64,000 nucleotides of DNA from Leptobrachium leishanense (GCA_009667805.1 CM019064.1:384896049-384960048); one strand, 5' to 3'; numbered from the stretch's first letter, positions 13,602-26,364 are shown. Notes: a model not told the origin generated them from the letters alone. A program made the numbers and translations.

Positions 13602-14366
13602 TGACTGTTTAATCCCGAGGTGAAAAATAACATTGCTTTAGATTTTTTTCAAACACCAGTTAAATGCAGCATATTAGGATGTTTTACGGAAATTAATTCT
13701 CAAATCTCAATCAGAAGTAGACACCACCCCACCCTCAGTACAAATATTGTACAATGTATCAAATTGATTACCAGACTAAAAACACCTGGTGTTATGCCCG
13801 TTTGTGAACAGAGGTCATTTAGAGTTGATAATCTTTCCACGTACACATTAGTTTTTAATTCAATATCTAATAAACCGTTGCTTATAATATTCTGCAGTAA
13901 AGAGTCTCTTTATTTTCTAGATTTTTTAGTATTTTTTTAAGCATTTTCTATACTTTTTTCAAAATTTCTTTTTTTTTCCGAACCCAAACCGAACACGCCC
14001 AAAAAGTTCGAAATTTGCAAACTTTCAAACTGCCAAAGTTCGGGTCGAACTCCAAACCGTCCGAACCCGAACAGCTCATCCCTAGTCATGACATTGTCCT
14101 GTTGGAATCTGTACAAAATGCATTAAAACCTACTGGATGTGTAATAATATGGATGTAATAATAGATCAAAACCATGCAAAAAATGGAACATTAGGAATTA
14201 AGCAAAAAAGATACTCTAAATCATTTTATGTTAATCGGAGCAGCTTTAAGGTAGTGCATGCAGGGAGACAGAGATCTCCTGGCGCCATAACCAATAAATG
14301 CATGGAGGAAACAAGGTTTTGGTGCTTGGAGTATCTTTTTAAAGGAGGTCTTAGATCAATTGGTAA

Positions 14367-14688
14367 CCCCTTACCGCCTGGCGGGTTGTGCACGGCAGTG
14401 GGGCATTAATGCCAGGCGGGGCATACTAGTACGCCCTGCTTCCCGGTTGCTGCATTGAGACCCTCCTCCGGTCCGCCTACGCAGATGATGTGTGCTGAGC
14501 GCAATTGACTGCATGGGGACAGTCTGAGTTCAGGCCGTCCCGCGGCAGTGAATGATGAGAGCCATTCGCCAACTGGTGGGCGGGCCTGTCACAGCCCATA
14601 GACATCAGCAGGGTGTGCTATGCCGCCCCACGGCGTTCAGTCCCACCCAATTCGAGGACAAGATAGTAGGCCCTGCGGCGGCAAAGGG
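14367..14688. mobile_element. TTAA-flanked (piggyBac-like) MITE
   Basis: The left end reads AACCCCTTACCGCCTGGCGG and the right end CGGCGGCAAAGGGTTAA. The right flank is TTAA (14689-14692); the left flank is GTAA, one base away. Inverted ends starting CCC at a TTAA site are typical of piggyBac-type elements. It is GC-rich and non-coding. Confidence 0.55.
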
Positions 14689-15551
14689 TTAACAATACAT
14701 ACCAATGACTAGAAGCAAAGCTAGAACTGACCAAAAACTGATACCTCAAATTCAGAGTTAGTTTAGAGAGTGTTAATTTGTTCCTAGTTTTCCATAGATA
14801 GTCATACCATTTATATGAAGAAAAGCACATTCTACTCTCACAGTTCCCATACAACTCAACATTATTAATCAGTTTACCATAGCAAGAGGAAATACATACA
14901 GACAGGAATAATGTCCTTAAAAAAAGGTGTGGGAACTATCTTAACTGCTCCCCAATTAACCCTTAGTTCCACTTAACCTTCCATCCCACACTCAAATTTA
15001 ACATTAATATTTTAATATGATGATAATCTGGGTTTTAGGGAATCATTATTATAATTGTAATAAATTTCATATATTCCTAGAGATCTATCAAGGATACATA
15101 TTTGAAACCTAATAAAAGGTTTTCAATGTGTGGTGCAAAAGCAACCTCCGGTCCTCCTGAAAAAAATTGTGTGGGAACTGTGTTCCCAAGAGTTCCTGCT
15201 CGAATTGACCCCTCCTTACAGACTAAAAGCACATTCACTGTAGTAAAATCTGTCATCTGTTATCAGTTAGACTCATACTATGGATATAAAACGTGTACAG
15301 CAATTCTTTTGCCGCCATCGATAAACCCCTTCTTTTCTATGTTTCAATCAAACTGTTCACGCAAATAAATTACACTTGAAAGAATTGTGCATGCTATTCC
15401 AAAACTATGTCATCCTAACTCATAATTTCCACTTTCTTATTATTATATTTTGATGCATTTTATATAAAGGACATATTAGATTGTTGGAAAGAACTCTTTT
15501 AGTTCTTCTCTATGACTGCGAAACTCCGGTAGATATGTCTGTTCCATGTAA

Positions 15552-15898
15552 GGCTGGGGTCAGACGAGTGCACTATGTGCGCCTGTACTGAAGTGCCTTC
15601 TGGCGTCCGTCACAGCATTGTGACGCTGCGACAGGGCTGGCCACACACTGCTGCGCATGCACGAATTGCGTGCGCAACAGCGGCCATGCTGTGTCCATGC
15701 AGCAAGCCTCCCTGTCAAAGCGCTAGGACGCGTGTTGATGGGGCTGCAAAGCGCGATCCTCCATAGGTGGATCGAGCCTTACAGCGCTGAGCGCACTGAC
15801 TGTACTCAGCGAGGCGGCTAGACGGGCGTTGAGTGGAAGGAACTTCCACTGTCAAGGACATTCCTTCCGCTCTTACTACCGCTCGTCTGACACCAGCC
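15552..15898. mobile_element. Harbinger-like MITE related to 12916-13341
   Basis: The terminal sequences GGCTGGGGTCAGACGAGTG and CTCGTCTGACACCAGCC are inverted copies and match the GGTCAGACGAG ends of the nested element at 12916. The flanks are TAA and TTA, so the 3-bp duplication is imperfect. Interior is CG-rich, non-coding. Confidence 0.65.
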
Positions 15899-16162
15899 TT
15901 ATTTATCAATCTTCAGATATGATTTCTCCATCTGGTCTCATCCTATTCCACCCAGATTCTCCCCTACTACTCTATTTTAAGAAAAACGGGAGAAATCTTT
16001 CACTCGCAGGAGATATCAAAAGTGACTCAATCTAAAATTGAGAGTGTCCACTGCTACCGTAACATGATTGAAAGTTTGACATTTTTCATCATGCTCATGC
16101 ATTTTGAGTATGGAGTTCAAGATTCCTAACCTACACTTTCTTTTTCCACGTCTCTTCTCCAG

Positions 16163-16321
16163 GACCGCATCGGCTGGAGGAATGTTACTCGTCTGCTAGT
16201 GTTTGCCTCAGATGATGTCTTTCACATGGCAGGGGATGGGAAACTAGCCGGTATTTACCTCCCCACTGATGGACGCTGCCATTTAAATGAAAAAGGAGAA
16301 TATTACCAAAGCAACATCTAC
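16163..16321 (+). CDS. ITGB7: Integrin beta-7, beta-I domain exon
   Basis: Acceptor TTCTCCAG, donor GTGAGT, phase 0 throughout, 53 codons. The peptide starts [20 protein letters not shown] and continues [21 protein letters not shown]. It covers the central beta strand and the SDD/AGDGKL region near the ADMIDAS in the beta-I fold. An NVT sequon is present. The exon lies between two inverted copies of the same Tc1 family (10551-12114 and 19609-21225). Confidence 0.97.
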
Positions 16322-16585
16322 GTGAGTGACATATTAAATCAGTAAAATTACTAGAAGACCTGATAAATGAGGCCAGTGTCGAGATTTACATAGGACTGTC
16401 AACTTTGGGGGGTATTCACCAACTGAATATCGTTGTTGTTGCAACGATGATAAACTTTGGTGATCTGACAGGAGACGTTTCACTAATGATTGCAAATAAA
16501 CCTACCAGGAATCACTGCAAACGTAATATTTGTGTTGTGTGGGGATAACATTTGTTTTATTTCTAGTTTTATTTCTTGAGTGCTG

Positions 16586-17018
16586 TTAATCCCATTTTTT
16601 GCCCTCCACCACAACCTAAATAAGTACTGATTTACCCTACAGGCCAAGCATCAAACTACAATTGGTCCTCCTAGCTCCTGCTGATGAGGGTCCAATAAAC
16701 CTGAAACAGCGCTGTCCTAGGAGTGGCTTTGACCAGTTGCATAAACCTTATCTCTGCTAAATAAGTCATCTAGTATGGCTTGGCATTGACTGAAGAATTC
16801 TGTGTGAAAACAGACCCAGACTGCAAAAAAATATTAAATTGCAGATGTCATTTGCATGCCTTACCCAGGGTTCTGTGCTGCATATGGAGAATGTAACACA
16901 CGGGCTCTGTGATTGCTGTGAAGTGTAAATGGCTTCTGCAATAATAAATTTTATTATTTGCAGTGTGGAGGCTTTTAATCTTAATTTTTGCCCTCCACCA
17001 CAACTTAAATAAGTACTA
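16586..17018 (+). mobile_element. Retrozyme-like repeat with hammerhead motif, copy 1
   Basis: A hammerhead motif at 16675-16723 is followed by about 300 bp and the tail TTTTTGCCCTCCACCACAAC. The same tail plus AATAAGTACT also occurs just upstream at 16586-16628, giving a direct-repeat period of 389 bp. The layout is therefore one full unit preceded by the end of another, head to tail. A second, inverted copy of this family is at 55851-56240. No protein is encoded. Retrozymes and related elements with hammerheads propagate through circular RNA; that this repeat does so is inferred. Confidence 0.65.
16675..16723 (+). ncRNA. Hammerhead ribozyme motif (type I geometry), sense to ITGB7
   Basis: The core CTGATGA (16681-16687) is followed by stem II GGGT/ACCT with a 7-nt loop, GAA (16703-16705), the self-complementary stem III ACAGCGCTGT (16706-16715), and the cleavage base C at 16716 in a GTC context. 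CTAGGAG (16717-16723) pairs with CTCCTG (16675-16680) to close stem I, with one bulge caused by a missing G relative to the copy at 56.1 kb. All core nucleotides are present. Cleavage in cells is not shown by sequence. Confidence 0.72.
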
Positions 17019-17407
17019 GTGTATATACAGTGGCAAGAAAAAGTATGTGAACCCTTTGGGATTACATGGCATTTTGCATGAATTGGTCATAAAATGTGCT
17101 CTGATCTTCATCTAAGTCACAAAAATTTGAAAAACACAGTCTGCTTAAAATAATACAACGCAAACATTATATGTTTTAATGTTTTTATTGAACAGAACAT
17201 GTAAACATTCACAGTGCAGGGTGGAAAAAGTATGTGAACCCCTAGCCTAATGACTTCTCCAAGAGCTAATTGGAGCCAGGAGTGAGCCAACCTTGAGTCC
17301 AATCAGTGTGATATTATTGGATGTGTTGCCGAAAGCTGTTCTGCCCTTTAAAAACACACACAGTTTTGGGTTTACTGGTTTCAAGAAGCACTGCCTGATG
17401 TGAACCA

Positions 17408-19350
17408 TGCCTTGCAGAAAAGAGCTCTCAGAAGACCTACGATCAAGAATTGTTGACTGGAAAGGGTTACAAAAGTATCTCCAAAAGCCTTGATGTTCAT
17501 GTGTCCACGGTAAGACAGACTGTCTACAAATGGAGAAAGTTCAGCACTGTTGCTACTCTCCCTAGGCATGGTCATCCTGTAAAGATGACTGCAAGAGCTC
17601 AGCGCAGAATGCTTAATGAGGTAAAGAAGAATCCTAGAGTGTCAGCTAAAGACTTACAGAAATCTCCGGCACATGCTGACATTTTTGTTGACATATCTAC
17701 AATAAGGAAAACATTAAACAAGAATGGAGTACATGGGAGGACACCACGGAGGAAGCCATTTCTGTCCAAAAAGAATATTGCAGCACGTTTAAAGTTTGCA
17801 AAAGAGCACCTGGATGTTCCACAGCACTACTGGCAAAATATCTGTGGACAAATCAAATGAAACCAAAATTGAGTTGTTTGGAAAAAACACACAACACTAT
17901 CAGGGTTATTCAAAGAGATTTGAAAAGTCACCGCACGTTCGGTGACTTTTCGTTCTCTTCAATTCGGTTCCTTTTGCCGATCCCATTTCGGTGACCCTGC
18001 GGTGTATTCAGCAAGCACCACAGGGTCCCCGAATTGCAGGGAAAAACTGCCGAAAACCCGACGAAAACGAACCACAAAACCCACAGAATGCACGCTGAAA
18101 ACAAGCAAAAACATCTGGATTAACCTTCGAAAAACCCGAGCAGGAGCCGATCACACGCAGCGAAGCAGCCGAACAGGAGCCGAATCACACAGAGCCAAAG
18201 CAGCTGAGACGCAGAGGAGGCAGTGAATAAATTAGCAAAACCATTTGTATGAATCTGTGAAAATGAAACGCTGTTTGCAAAGAAACTACTGAGCGAAAAT
18301 GTCTGAAATTTACACAGGAGGTCCAGGGAATGATAATAAAGAGGGCTGTTACAGAAAAAAGAAGTAAACTTAAAAAAAATCAAAAACAAAATCGGACTTC
18401 TAAAAAAATTAAGAAAAATGCTTAAAGTATCCTAAAAAATCTAAAAATAAAGAGACTCTTTACTGCAGAATTTTACAATGAACGGTTTATTAGATATTGA
18501 ATTAAAACGGGAATATTTTTAACATTGAAGTCTATGGGATTCTCCTGAATAAATTTGTCGCATGAAACCACCGAATGGCAGGGCATTAGGGGAACCTTTC
18601 ACTGCTGGTTTGTGTTCTCTGAATAGCCGAAGCAGTGCTTTTTCATGGGGATTTTACTGCCCTCGAACAGGGACCAAACAGGCACCGTATGTGCAGGCAA
18701 TTCGCCAGGATTTGGCGAATTGCCAGCTCTATGGATAGCCGAATGGTCAGGAAAGGTAACCGAACGCTGATTTTCAGCGTTCGGTTACCTTTCTCAAGCA
18801 ATTCGGATCTCTTTGGATAACCCTGTATGTGTGGAGAAAAAAAGGCACAGCACACCAACATCAAAACCTCATCCCCACTGCAAAACATGGCGGAGGGAGC
18901 ATCATGGTTTGGGGCTGCTTTGCTGCCTCAGGGCCTCTATGGATTGTTGGCATTGATGGAAAAATGAATTCCAGAGTTTATCAAGACATTTTGCAGGAAA
19001 ACGTAAGACCATCTGTCCGCCAACTGAAGCTCAGCAGAGGATGGGTGATGCAACAGGACAATGACCCAAAGCATACAAGTAATTCAACAAAAGAATGGCT
19101 TCAACAAAACAAAATACGCCTTCTGGAGTGGCCCAGTCAGAGTCCTGACCTCAACCTGATTGAAATGCTGTGGCATGACCTTAAGAGAGCGATTCACACC
19201 AGACATCCCAAGAATATTGCTACACTGAAACAGTTTTGTGAAGAGGAGTGGTCCAAAATTACTCCAGATCGTTGTGCAGGTCTGATCTGCAACTACAGGA
19301 AACGTTTGGTTGAGGTTATTGCTGCCAAAGGAGGGTCAACCAGTTATTAA
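17408..19350 (+). pseudogene. Tc1 transposase split by a MITE (copy C)
   Basis: The N-terminal half starts at ATG 17408 ([10 protein letters not shown]), then loses about 11 bp near 17457, shifting to the frame that reads [20 protein letters not shown]. It continues through the second helix-turn-helix (RTPRRKPFLSKK) and stops near the first catalytic region at 17860. The C-terminal half resumes after the MITE at 18829 (VWRKKGTAHQHQ), with the second aspartate ([10 protein letters not shown]) and [10 protein letters not shown] containing the glutamate, ending SY-stop at 19350. It is non-functional. Confidence 0.93.
17901..18825. mobile_element. 925-bp CAGGGTTATTC-ended element inside Tc1 copy C
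   Basis: The ends CAGGGTTATTC and GGATAACCCTG match the hairpin MITE family. TAT flanks both sides (17898-17900, 18826-18828). Removing the insert and one TAT restores the codons H-Y-V-W-R of the transposase, so the 3-bp duplication is proven by the reading frame. The interior is longer than in the 180-bp copies. A stretch at 18415-18508 is related, inverted, to 13850-13945. Confidence 0.85.
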
Positions 19351-19608
19351 GTCCAAAGGTTCACATACTTTTTCCACCCTGCACTGTGAATGTTTACATG
19401 TTCTGTTCAATAAAAACATGAAAATATATAATGTTTGTGTTGTATTATTTTAAGCAGACTATGTTTTTCAAATTATTGTGACTTATATGAAGATCAGAGT
19501 ACATTTTATGACCAATTCATGCAAAACTCCACGTAATCCCAAAGGGTTCACATACTTTTTCTTGCCACTGTATGTATATATGTAATATATATATATATAT
19601 ATATATTA

Positions 19609-21225
<1,617 letters not shown>

Positions 21226-21440
21226 TATATATATATGACATTATTTATTAAAACTGAATTTATTGACATATTACAGAGCACAGAAAATTTACAGTGTGAA
21301 AACTGTCGGTATACTTACGAATACATGTTTTTTTCTAATATTTTTTTATTACACAAATGTTTTGCTTTCCATCGAGCGGAATATTTCTATTGAGCTATAT
21401 GAAGTAAATGCTGACCATAACATATGTTCCTTTTTTTCAG

Positions 21441-21536
21441 GATTACCCTTCAGTTGGACATCTTGCCCATGTCCTGTCAACAACCAATATTCAACCTATC
21501 TTTGCTGTCACGAGTAATGTGCTATCAACGTACGAG
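21441..21536 (+). CDS. ITGB7: Integrin beta-7, beta-I domain exon
   Basis: Acceptor TTTTTTTCAG, donor GTGAGT, phase 0, 32 codons. The peptide starts [20 protein letters not shown] and ends NVLSTYE. DYPSVG and NIQPIFAVT are signature stretches of the beta-I domain shared by all integrin beta chains. Confidence 0.97.
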
Positions 21537-22153
21537 GTGAGTATGTACAAGTGGAAGCTTAGCTGTTTAACAGAGTTTGACTGTTCAGTTTAGGACAGGG
21601 GTGGCCAAAATGTAGATCCACAGCTTGCACTCACCCTTAACCATTTCACTACCATTATCAAGTTAAAACGCTCTTCAAAAGCACCACCAGGTATCCCAAA
21701 TCGTGTTAAGACAATAGGCCTTAAGCCTATTACACAGTTGATGGTAAAATGGAGACGGTAAGCAGGATAATGTGTGCCTGTAGATTTTCCCTTACCGTCT
21801 CCGTCTTACCATCGTATTCCGGGGTAGGTGCTTTATTCGTACCTAGCCCCGGAAGAAGAGCAAAGCTGGCAAATACCGGCAGCGGCGCAGCGCCACCACG
21901 AGTATCGCCTCGTGGAGCCCATAGGATTCAATGGAGCTTTAGGGAAAAGGTTAAGACTGGAAAAAATTGAACATTTTGTGTTCTTCAACATTCAGGATAC
22001 TTTTAATGATATTAGAGATGTATAGGGTTGTAGAATGCCCTTCTCATTTTCCAGCTTTCAGCCAATATCACGGAGAAGAGGGTTTTTGTAGGAGTATATG
22101 ACCAAACCGAATGGATTTTGACATTAATAGAATAAATACTGTTTGTACACTAT

Positions 22154-22334
22154 CAGGGCTATTCAGAGAGAGGTGAAAACTTTGAGAATTGCCAGGAGAA
22201 TGAACAATCTAGACCAAATAGCCAATTTGGAAAGTTAGATAAATGGGAGAATTTTTCTGGTCTGACTATTTTGACCTAGAAATTTCAATTCTCCAGTCAT
22301 TCTCAAGGTTTTCACCTCTTTCTGAATAACCCTG
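22154..22334. mobile_element. Hairpin MITE, CAGGGTTATTC family
   Basis: 181 bp flanked by TAT on both sides (22151-22153, 22335-22337). The two halves are inverted copies, so the transcript or single strand would fold into one long hairpin. No coding capacity. Confidence 0.8.
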
Positions 22335-22337
22335 TAT

Positions 22338-22876
22338 ATGAACAAAAGTATTGGGACATGCATCTTAATACTGAATTCAGGTGTTTCAATCATAACTATT
22401 GTCACTTGTCTTTAATATCACGCTCCTAGCCATGCAGGCTGCATTTACAAACATTTGTGGAAAATATGGGTTATTCTGAAGAGCTTTTATTCCATTTTAG
22501 CATTACTGTGCCCCAGTGCGCAAAGCAGGTCCATAAAGATATGGTTGAATGGGTTTGGTGTGGAAGAACTTGACTAGCCTGCACAGAGACCTGACCTTAA
22601 CCCCACTGAAAAACTATGGGATGAACTGGAGATTGGAGCCAGGCCTGAACCTTCAACAGTGGTTGACCTCACAAATGACTATTGGATGAATTGGCATAAA
22701 TTCCCACAGAAACACTCCAAAATCTTGTGGAATACCTTCTCAGAATAGTGGAAGATGTTATAGTAGCAAAGGGGAGACCAACTCCATAATAATGTCTGTG
22801 TATTTCAAACGCCGTGTCATAAAAATCCCTGTTGTTGTTATTGTCAGGTGCCCCAAAACATTTGTTCATACGGTGT
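22338..22876 (+). mobile_element. Tc1-like remnant, third family
   Basis: The left end TATGAACAAAAGTATTGGGAC and the right end with TTTGTTCATA are inverted relatives. Inside, one frame reads PDLNPTEKLWDELE, the glutamate region of a Tc1 transposase, without the rest of the protein. It is an internally deleted, inactive copy. Confidence 0.7.
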
Positions 22877-23028
22877 ATCTCCAATAAGCTTCATAAAATA
22901 TGTCTACAGAACTTCAAGAGTAGTTGAGTTTCCATATTTGTGTATGTTGTATTGATGGTATACTTGATTATATGGCACACATCATGTTCTGCAGATTCAG
23001 TGTTGTCCATTCTATCTGCTGTTCACAG

Positions 23029-23118
23029 GAGCTCAGCGAACTGATTCCAAAATCTGTAGTCGGAGAACTGAAAGAGGACTCTAGTAACGTGGTGAACCTG
23101 ATCTCTAAAGCATATAAT
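23029..23118 (+). CDS. ITGB7: Integrin beta-7, end of beta-I domain
   Basis: Acceptor GTTCACAG, donor GTGAGT, phase 0, 30 codons. The peptide starts [20 protein letters not shown] and ends SKAYN. IPKSAVGELSEDSSNVV-type sequence forms the last helix of the beta-I domain, whose shift couples ligand binding to hybrid-domain swing-out. Confidence 0.97.
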
Positions 23119-23320
23119 GTGAGTGTGTTTCAGACCTGCCTTCTAACTGGAGAGGAGACAGCAATGAGAAACCATAAGAAAATTGTGAAATCTCTTTACT
23201 AACATCAAATAAATATCAGGTGGTCACACAGATTGACATTCCTACATAATATTCATATATACATAATATTGCATATTTTAAAGTTGTGTTACAGTGCACA
23301 GCAATGCATACAATAAGTAC

Positions 23321-23536
23321 CGGCTGGGTAGAGTAGAGGTAACATCACTGCTCTGCGTGGAGAGAGACTGTGGAGACATGGGCTCGATCCCGGCAAGAGC
23401 ACCTCTCCAGTAAGTGTCCTTGGGCAAGACACCTAACGGTACATACTCGCCACCCAGGACATACTTGAAAATGAGAGAAATCTCAATGTATCCTTCCTGG
23501 TAAAATCCTTTCTCAAAAATAAAAATAAAACAAAAT
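23321..23536 (+). mobile_element. tRNA-derived SINE with LINE-matching tail
   Basis: The head has a tRNA-like start GGCTGGGTAGAGTAGAGG (A-box region) and GGGCTCGATCCC (B-box region). The body ends ACATACTTGAAAATGAGAG then TATCCTTCCTGG and an A-rich tail. That 3' part also ends the LINE fragments at 41020-41217 and 52620-53530. This is the usual way a tRNA-SINE borrows LINE reverse transcriptase. An inverted relative is 350 bp downstream. Confidence 0.82.
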
Positions 23537-23891
23537 AGTATGAAGTTACACAATTGCTTTCATATGTAATAATGCATTTATTGAAATAAAAAATATCTAA
23601 TGCTAACTGGAATTCACATGTGGCTTGTATACCACCTATAGGATGGAAGTCGAAAATGTCAGTTCTTGTTGTATTGCTACAACTTGTAATTGTACTTGTT
23701 TATCCTCTCTGCTAACTCCAAGACCAACCACATGTCAGGACTGTCACAGTTAACAAGGAACATGATTAAACCGGGCACTCATATTTCTAAAATGGATATA
23801 GTTCCTTCTATTACATTATGTCTTAAATTGAGGGGGGGGGGTGCTAAACCTCGGCAAACATTTTTCATCTCCAAACATTTTGCAACTACAT

Positions 23892-24080
23892 ATTTTTTTT
23901 TGGAGAAAGTATTTTACCAGGAAGGTTACATTGAATTTTCTCTCGTTTTCAAGTATGTCCTTGGCGAGTATATACCGTTAGGTGTCTTGCCCACTTACTG
24001 GAGAGGTGTTCTGGCCGGGATTTGAACCTGTGTCTCCACGGTTATAAAGCAGTGATGTTGCCTCTACTCCACCCAGCCAC
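23892..24080 (-). mobile_element. tRNA-derived SINE, second copy
   Basis: On the minus strand it starts GTGGCTGGGTGGAGTAGAGG, has a near-consensus B box GGTTCAAATCCC, and ends with the same ACATACTTGAAAACGAGAG tail and an A run. It lies tail to tail with the copy at 23321-23536. Confidence 0.85.
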
Positions 24081-24287
24081 AAGGCTCTTTTAATTTAATG
24101 AGTGGCATGGGAGATGTAGTGTCGAAGAATCTGGAGGACCAAGGTTGAGCACCCCTGTCCTAGATGATCAATACACCAAATCAACTGGTCACAAAATGCA
24201 GGCTAAAATTTCAAAACTGGGAAAAAAATGTTGAATGGTTAACGTTTCATAGTTTAAATGTTGCAACGGTGTTTTCATTTCACTTAA

Positions 24288-24545
24288 CCCTTTCACTGCT
24301 GAGGACGTGTGGGGAACGTCTTCATTGACTCCTAAGGAAAGATGGGGTGGAGATAGGGGGTTCCTTTGAACACCGATATCTACCGACTCTTGGCAGCAAG
24401 CAGGGTCATGTTTGGTATCATTAGAAAGGCCAGAGCATGGCCTTTCCAATGATACCAAACATGACCATGTTTAAAGTAAAGGAAAAAAAAATAAGAAGAA
24501 AAATGTGTTTTTTTTAAGACGCAAAATGGCTCAGCAGTGAAGGGG
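24288..24545. mobile_element. TTAA-flanked (piggyBac-like) MITE
   Basis: Exact TTAA flanks (24284-24287, 24546-24549) and inverted ends CCCTTTCACTGCTGA / TCAGCAGTGAAGGGG. The centre holds a palindrome around GGCCAGAGCATGGCC with GGTATCATT arms. Related GGTATCATTGGAAAGGCC modules lie at 30570, 47540 and 58890. Non-coding. Confidence 0.8.
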
Positions 24546-24868
24546 TTAATTCCTATGTGAAACAAGGGCATTAGCTTCTAGCCTTTCTATGACTAATTTC
24601 TGGGTCAGAGCAGGAACAATGGTTAGCGGTTAACATGTTTATACAGGTACTTCTAAAGATTCAGCAATATCCAGGTGTGGGGATGTAGCTAATAAAAACA
24701 CACACCATAGTAGGTTTCATGTTATGGTTGACAATCACTTTTTTTAAACAATGTTCAATTTAGACAGTGTTATGAGTCCATTCGCCAAGCATGTCCAACT
24801 GTGAAATGTTTGAACCAGAATTTCTGACAGACCATAATCCCTGCCATCTACATATTATTGTCTTCTAG

Positions 24869-25006
24869 AATTTATCATCCACTGTGAATATGGAGCATAC
24901 AAACCTTCCAAGCGGAGTTAATATCTTGTACGACTCGTATTGTCCTGAGTCGTCTACTGAAGGCCAGCCACATGGACAATGCTCTGGTGTCAAAATAAAC
25001 CAGCCG
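24869..25006 (+). CDS. ITGB7: Integrin beta-7, hybrid-domain exon
   Basis: Acceptor TCTTCTAG, donor GTATGT, phase 0, 46 codons. The peptide starts NLSSTVNMEHTNLPSGVNIL and ends GQCSGVKINQP. It returns from the beta-I domain to the hybrid domain. The LSSTV, LEH/MEH and LPSGV words match beta-7 closely. An NLS sequon is present. Confidence 0.96.
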
Positions 25007-25906
25007 GTATGTAGCCACATTTATCCGGTCTTAATAAAGTAAGAAGATGAGAGATATGAAATTTGTTGATGCGAGACATAATTCTTTCTAGTGACACACT
25101 CTCATCGTTGGATTGTAACCACATTCTTTGCATAAGTTCATTTCACTCGCAGCACAGTATTTCACCTCTGGTAGCGGGAACCCAAGCGCGTATTCAGCAA
25201 AATGAAATGAAACATACTGTATTGAATCTGTGTATGTTTTGCGGCAGTTAATATGCTGATTTATTTTGGAGGGGTTCTTCATGTACAACCGTTTGCTAAT
25301 GGAATATTTTGTATGGATTGGAACAATAAAATAGACCAGGAAACCCAATTATAGGATATAGAAGCTGTTTTAAAGAGTGTCTGTGATCATTTTCCCATGT
25401 CTGAGGTTTTACCCAAGCCTAGATGGGTTGATGTTTGGACACAACTGTACCAAGGAATATTCTAGAACAGGACCATTAAGCTCTGACCTCCCAGATGTTG
25501 ATGGCCTACAATTCCCAGAAGACTCTGAATAAAACAGATGGCAAGATAATCATGGGAGTTGTACTTCCGTAATATCACGAGGGCTGGAGTATGACAGCCC
25601 TGCTCTAGAAGAATGAGTGTCAATACACAAATCTTCAGAAATATAGTAGTCATTCACTTTTTAAATCAGACATCTTTAAAACTAACAACCAACGTGATAA
25701 ACCTACCAATCGCATGGGAGAGGAAGGGGGATGTGTTGTCCTTATTCTTGAGTTTTCCTCCTACAAGGTGTAGTATTTGCAACCTGCATTATGTAATGCT
25801 TTACATAAGTACCAGAATTCTAGAACTCATTATAAGTATGTCAGTGTGAGGCCTCCCGGTATAAACATGACTATGCAATATGTGTTCCTCTCTCTTTCAA
25901 ACACAG

Positions 25907-26106
25907 GTAGATTTTGATGTGACGGTGTGGATTGATAGGACAGTCTGCCAGGATGGACCACGGAGCTTCCAGCTTAGGGTGCTCGGGTTCAGCGAGGAGC
26001 TGAGTGTGGAGATTGAGCCGCTGTGTGACTGTGATTGTGGGGATAATAAAGATTTCTCTCCCTTATGCAATGAGGGCCGTGGTAACTTCAGCTGCGGCAT
26101 CTGCAG
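25907..26106 (+). CDS. ITGB7: Integrin beta-7, hybrid domain to I-EGF1
   Basis: Acceptor AAACACAG, donor GTAACC, phase 0 to phase 2. The peptide includes LRVLGFSEELSVEIEPLCDC, then DNKDFSPLCNEGRGNFSCGI. LGFSEEL is characteristic of beta-7. The CDCDC and later cysteines open the first integrin EGF-like module of the leg. Confidence 0.97.
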
Positions 26107-26182
26107 GTAACCTAGCATAGTTTGTCTCTCAATTTATGGCATGCAAGTATTATGTTCTACTAAAGAAGAATAAATAGACTAT

Positions 26183-26364
26183 CAGGGTTATTCAGAGAGA
26201 GGTGAAAACCAGGAGAATGACTGGAGAATTGAAAATTCTAGGTCAAAATAGCTGATTTGGAAAGTGAGATAAATGGGAGAATTTTTCTGGTTTGGCTATT
26301 TTGACCTAGAATTTTCACTTCTCCTGCCATTCTCGTGGTTTTCACCTCTCTCTGAATAACACTG
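26183..26364. mobile_element. Hairpin MITE, CAGGGTTATTC family
   Basis: 182 bp, fully self-complementary, with ends CAGGGTTATTCAGAGAG and CTCTCTGAATAACACTG. The flanks are TAT and TAA, so the 3-bp duplication carries one mismatch. Confidence 0.78.

Larger units (their letters stand above)
12163..14084. mobile_element. hAT element with TAGGGATGAGC ends, host of nested MITEs
   Basis: The termini are TAGGGATGAGCCGAAC and GTTCGGGCTCATCCCTA-like inverted sequence. An exact 8-bp duplication, GTCATGAC, flanks it (12155-12162 and 14085-14092). TAGGG ends with 8-bp duplications are typical of hAT elements. The ends are built from runs of TTCGG and CCGAACCC words. No transposase frame is seen; the middle is filled by later insertions (three hairpin MITEs and a Harbinger-like MITE). 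Confidence 0.85.
17028..19570 (+). mobile_element. Tc1/mariner element, family 2, copy C (interrupted)
   Basis: Flanked by TA (17026-17027, 19571-19572). The ends are CAGTGGCAAGAAAAAGTATG and the inverted form. The word AAAAAGTATGTGAACC recurs inside each end, giving IR/DR organisation. The 2.5-kb length is due to a 925-bp MITE inserted at 17901-18825 in the transposase gene. Copy D of this family is at 50164-51786, inverted. Confidence 0.95.

Noticed and set aside
21596..24153. CAGGGGTGGCC and CACCCCTG as possible ends of one large hAT element
   Set aside because: The flanking 8-bp sequences do not match, and ITGB7 exons lie between. They are probably separate hAT ends.
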